Of a stretch of 64,000 nucleotides of DNA, positions 63,188 through 64,000 are shown one piece after another. A model generated the notes under the pieces. The model did no database searches. It saw only the letters and a list, made by a program, of their open reading frames with translations, and had not been told where the DNA came from. The stretch lies in assembly GCA_002346675.1 (NCBI GenBank), contig DEAI01000026.1:62001-126000 (forward strand), given 5' to 3'. Every line of letters begins with the position of its first letter. Position 1 is the first letter of the stretch. The DNA is from Fidelibacterota bacterium UBA2986. Its GTDB lineage: Bacteria > Fidelibacterota > Marinisomatia > Marinisomatales > AB-629-J13. The translations under genes were made by a program, and so were the position numbers.

Positions 63188-64000
63188 TGAATATTTCATC
63201 TAATTTTTGTTACATTAAGCTATATACGGTTCTAGCAGGGGTTACTTTTCTAGCTGGAATGGAGCCTGAGATTTCTATTCATGGTATATCCCAAGAAAAT
63301 GTGCAGATAAATTCACTAGGTAAAATTGGTGATTTTCCTTTCCCTACCAACCCTTTAAATGATAGAGCTAGAGGGTATCTACTTAAGGGAAAGGTAAAAA
63401 CAGCTGTAGGAAATTATGGAAATTTTATAGAATGGCTGAACCACCCAGCAGGGCTATGGGGAGATTATACCTATCTTCCTAGAGTAGCTTTTCTAGCGGG
63501 AGTTCCAGGACAAAATTATTCATATAGGTTCAAATGGGAGGTATGCGATACATCTGCAACTGAGTTTGAAATTTGGTGTTCTGAAGAAGCATATAAAGAT
63601 TGGTACTCAGAAATTGATGAGAAGTACGTTGGAGTAGTTTTTGAATCTTATGATGATAAAGGTATTGTTGGCGCGTATATACAAAATATTGCATTAGTAA
63701 ATGGAAAAAATCAATGGGGGTTTCAGGAAAGTGAGTTGTTTATTTCTCTGCCAAAAGCTCAGTTATTTACTGTCGACCCTAACGCCTCAAACGTGTATGG
63801 TGATCCAATTTATAAAAAAGGTGTCGGTTTAATTTATCCGTGGGCCTTGAGGCCTAAGCTCTCCCAGAGAACCGAAGAGTTTGATGTTTATGACTATGGT
63901 GAAGACAAAGAGGAATGGAACGATGACGATAATTATGAATATTATGGTGCTTCAGTATCTGAGTCCTGGGTAACAAGATACAATGAAAAGTGGAACAGTG
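63187..64000 (+). CDS. Large secreted protein, 5' part, cut by the window end
   Basis: The frame opens at ATG 63187 in a TGATG overlap with the M48 gene and stays open to the last base (271 codons). A hydrophobic signal segment at about residues 9-24 is followed by a region with GDFPFPTNPLNDRARGYLL, HPAGLWGDYTYLPRVAF and a Trp/Tyr/Asp-rich stretch. No named family recognised; it looks like the start of a large exported protein. Its tight coupling to a membrane protease is noteworthy. Confidence 0.75.
   Translation, partial: MNISSNFCYIKLYTVLAGVTFLAGMEPEISIHGISQENVQINSLGKIGDFPFPTNPLNDRARGYLLKGKVKTAVGNYGNFIEWLNHPAGLWGDYTYLPRVAFLAGVPGQNYSYRFKWEVCDTSATEFEIWCSEEAYKDWYSEIDEKYVGVVFESYDDKGIVGAYIQNIALVNGKNQWGFQESELFISLPKAQLFTVDPNASNVYGDPIYKKGVGLIYPWALRPKLSQRTEEFDVYDYGEDKEEWNDDDNYEYYGASVSESWVTRYNEKWNS

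Noticed and set aside
1..64000. CRISPR array, toxin-antitoxin or restriction system
   Set aside because: I saw no regularly spaced repeats and no recognisable Cas, toxin or methyltransferase gene.

Overview
The window is a gene-dense, AT-rich bacterial chromosome segment with no transposase, integrase, prophage or CRISPR array that I can see. It fits a free-living marine member of the Bacteroidota/Chlorobiota/Fibrobacterota (FCB) superphylum, and Candidatus Marinimicrobia (SAR406) is my best guess. The reasons are a C-terminal type IX-style sorting domain (YQNFPNPFN motif) on a giant secreted protein, several large secreted beta-rich proteins, Cys-rich 'GCTNEDANNFN'-type lipoproteins, and FCB-like core genes. 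The placement is inference from style, not from a marker-gene tree.

Layout. 1-4.8 kb: accA, then a three-gene operon in which a membrane-anchored FliF/FliG-like fusion precedes a coiled-coil TPR lipoprotein and an exported coiled-coil TPR protein. No other flagellar gene is visible. 4.9-9.3 kb (minus): methylcrotonyl-CoA carboxylase beta chain, HMG-CoA lyase and a PpiD/SurA-like periplasmic foldase. 9.6-10.9 kb: a secreted protein with a paired 'WNLVG' module, tRNA-Ala, and a large Alu-containing SRP RNA. 11-20.6 kb: a long co-directional run of housekeeping genes (dnaX, ybaB, recR, pgsA, pgpA, cinA, thpR, recA, recX), then a PurL-like protein that lacks catalytic signatures and an FAH-family hydrolase. 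20.6-26.2 kb: suhB and an alanine/Na+ symporter (minus), an rnhB-yraN fusion, lepB, a coiled-coil protein, a candidate minus-strand ncRNA and tRNA-Leu. 26.4-40.7 kb: acyl-CoA synthetase, gpsA, tRNA-Arg, a TPR protein, the classical rimP-nusA-infB-rbfA-truB-ribF-rpsO-pnp cluster, an alanine aminotransferase, a MerR regulator and tRNA-Pro.

41-64 kb is accessory in character: small lipoproteins, a DUF805 protein, a sulfatase-modifying-factor-like protein, an AlkA glycosylase, a pentapeptide-repeat potassium-channel protein, glpE, an RCC1 propeller/outer-membrane-barrel protein, an alpha/beta hydrolase, an alkaline phosphatase lipoprotein, a YdeP-type molybdopterin oxidoreductase, cutC, a fatty-acid desaturase, a 1,870-residue CapA/PKD protein, an M48 protease, and an open reading frame cut by the window end.

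The strongest candidate for something undescribed is the FliF-FliG fusion operon. It looks like the rotor core of a flagellar switch reduced to one inner-membrane protein and paired with two exported coiled-coil/TPR proteins. Other points worth a second look are the degenerate PurL, a -1 slippery site at the gamma/tau boundary of dnaX, an ATT start for pgsA, the recurring WNLVG modules, and two candidate small RNAs whose G-U pairs indicate the transcribed strand. Four tRNA genes (Ala-CGC, Leu-CAA, Arg-CCT, Pro-GGG) are present and none encodes its 3' CCA.
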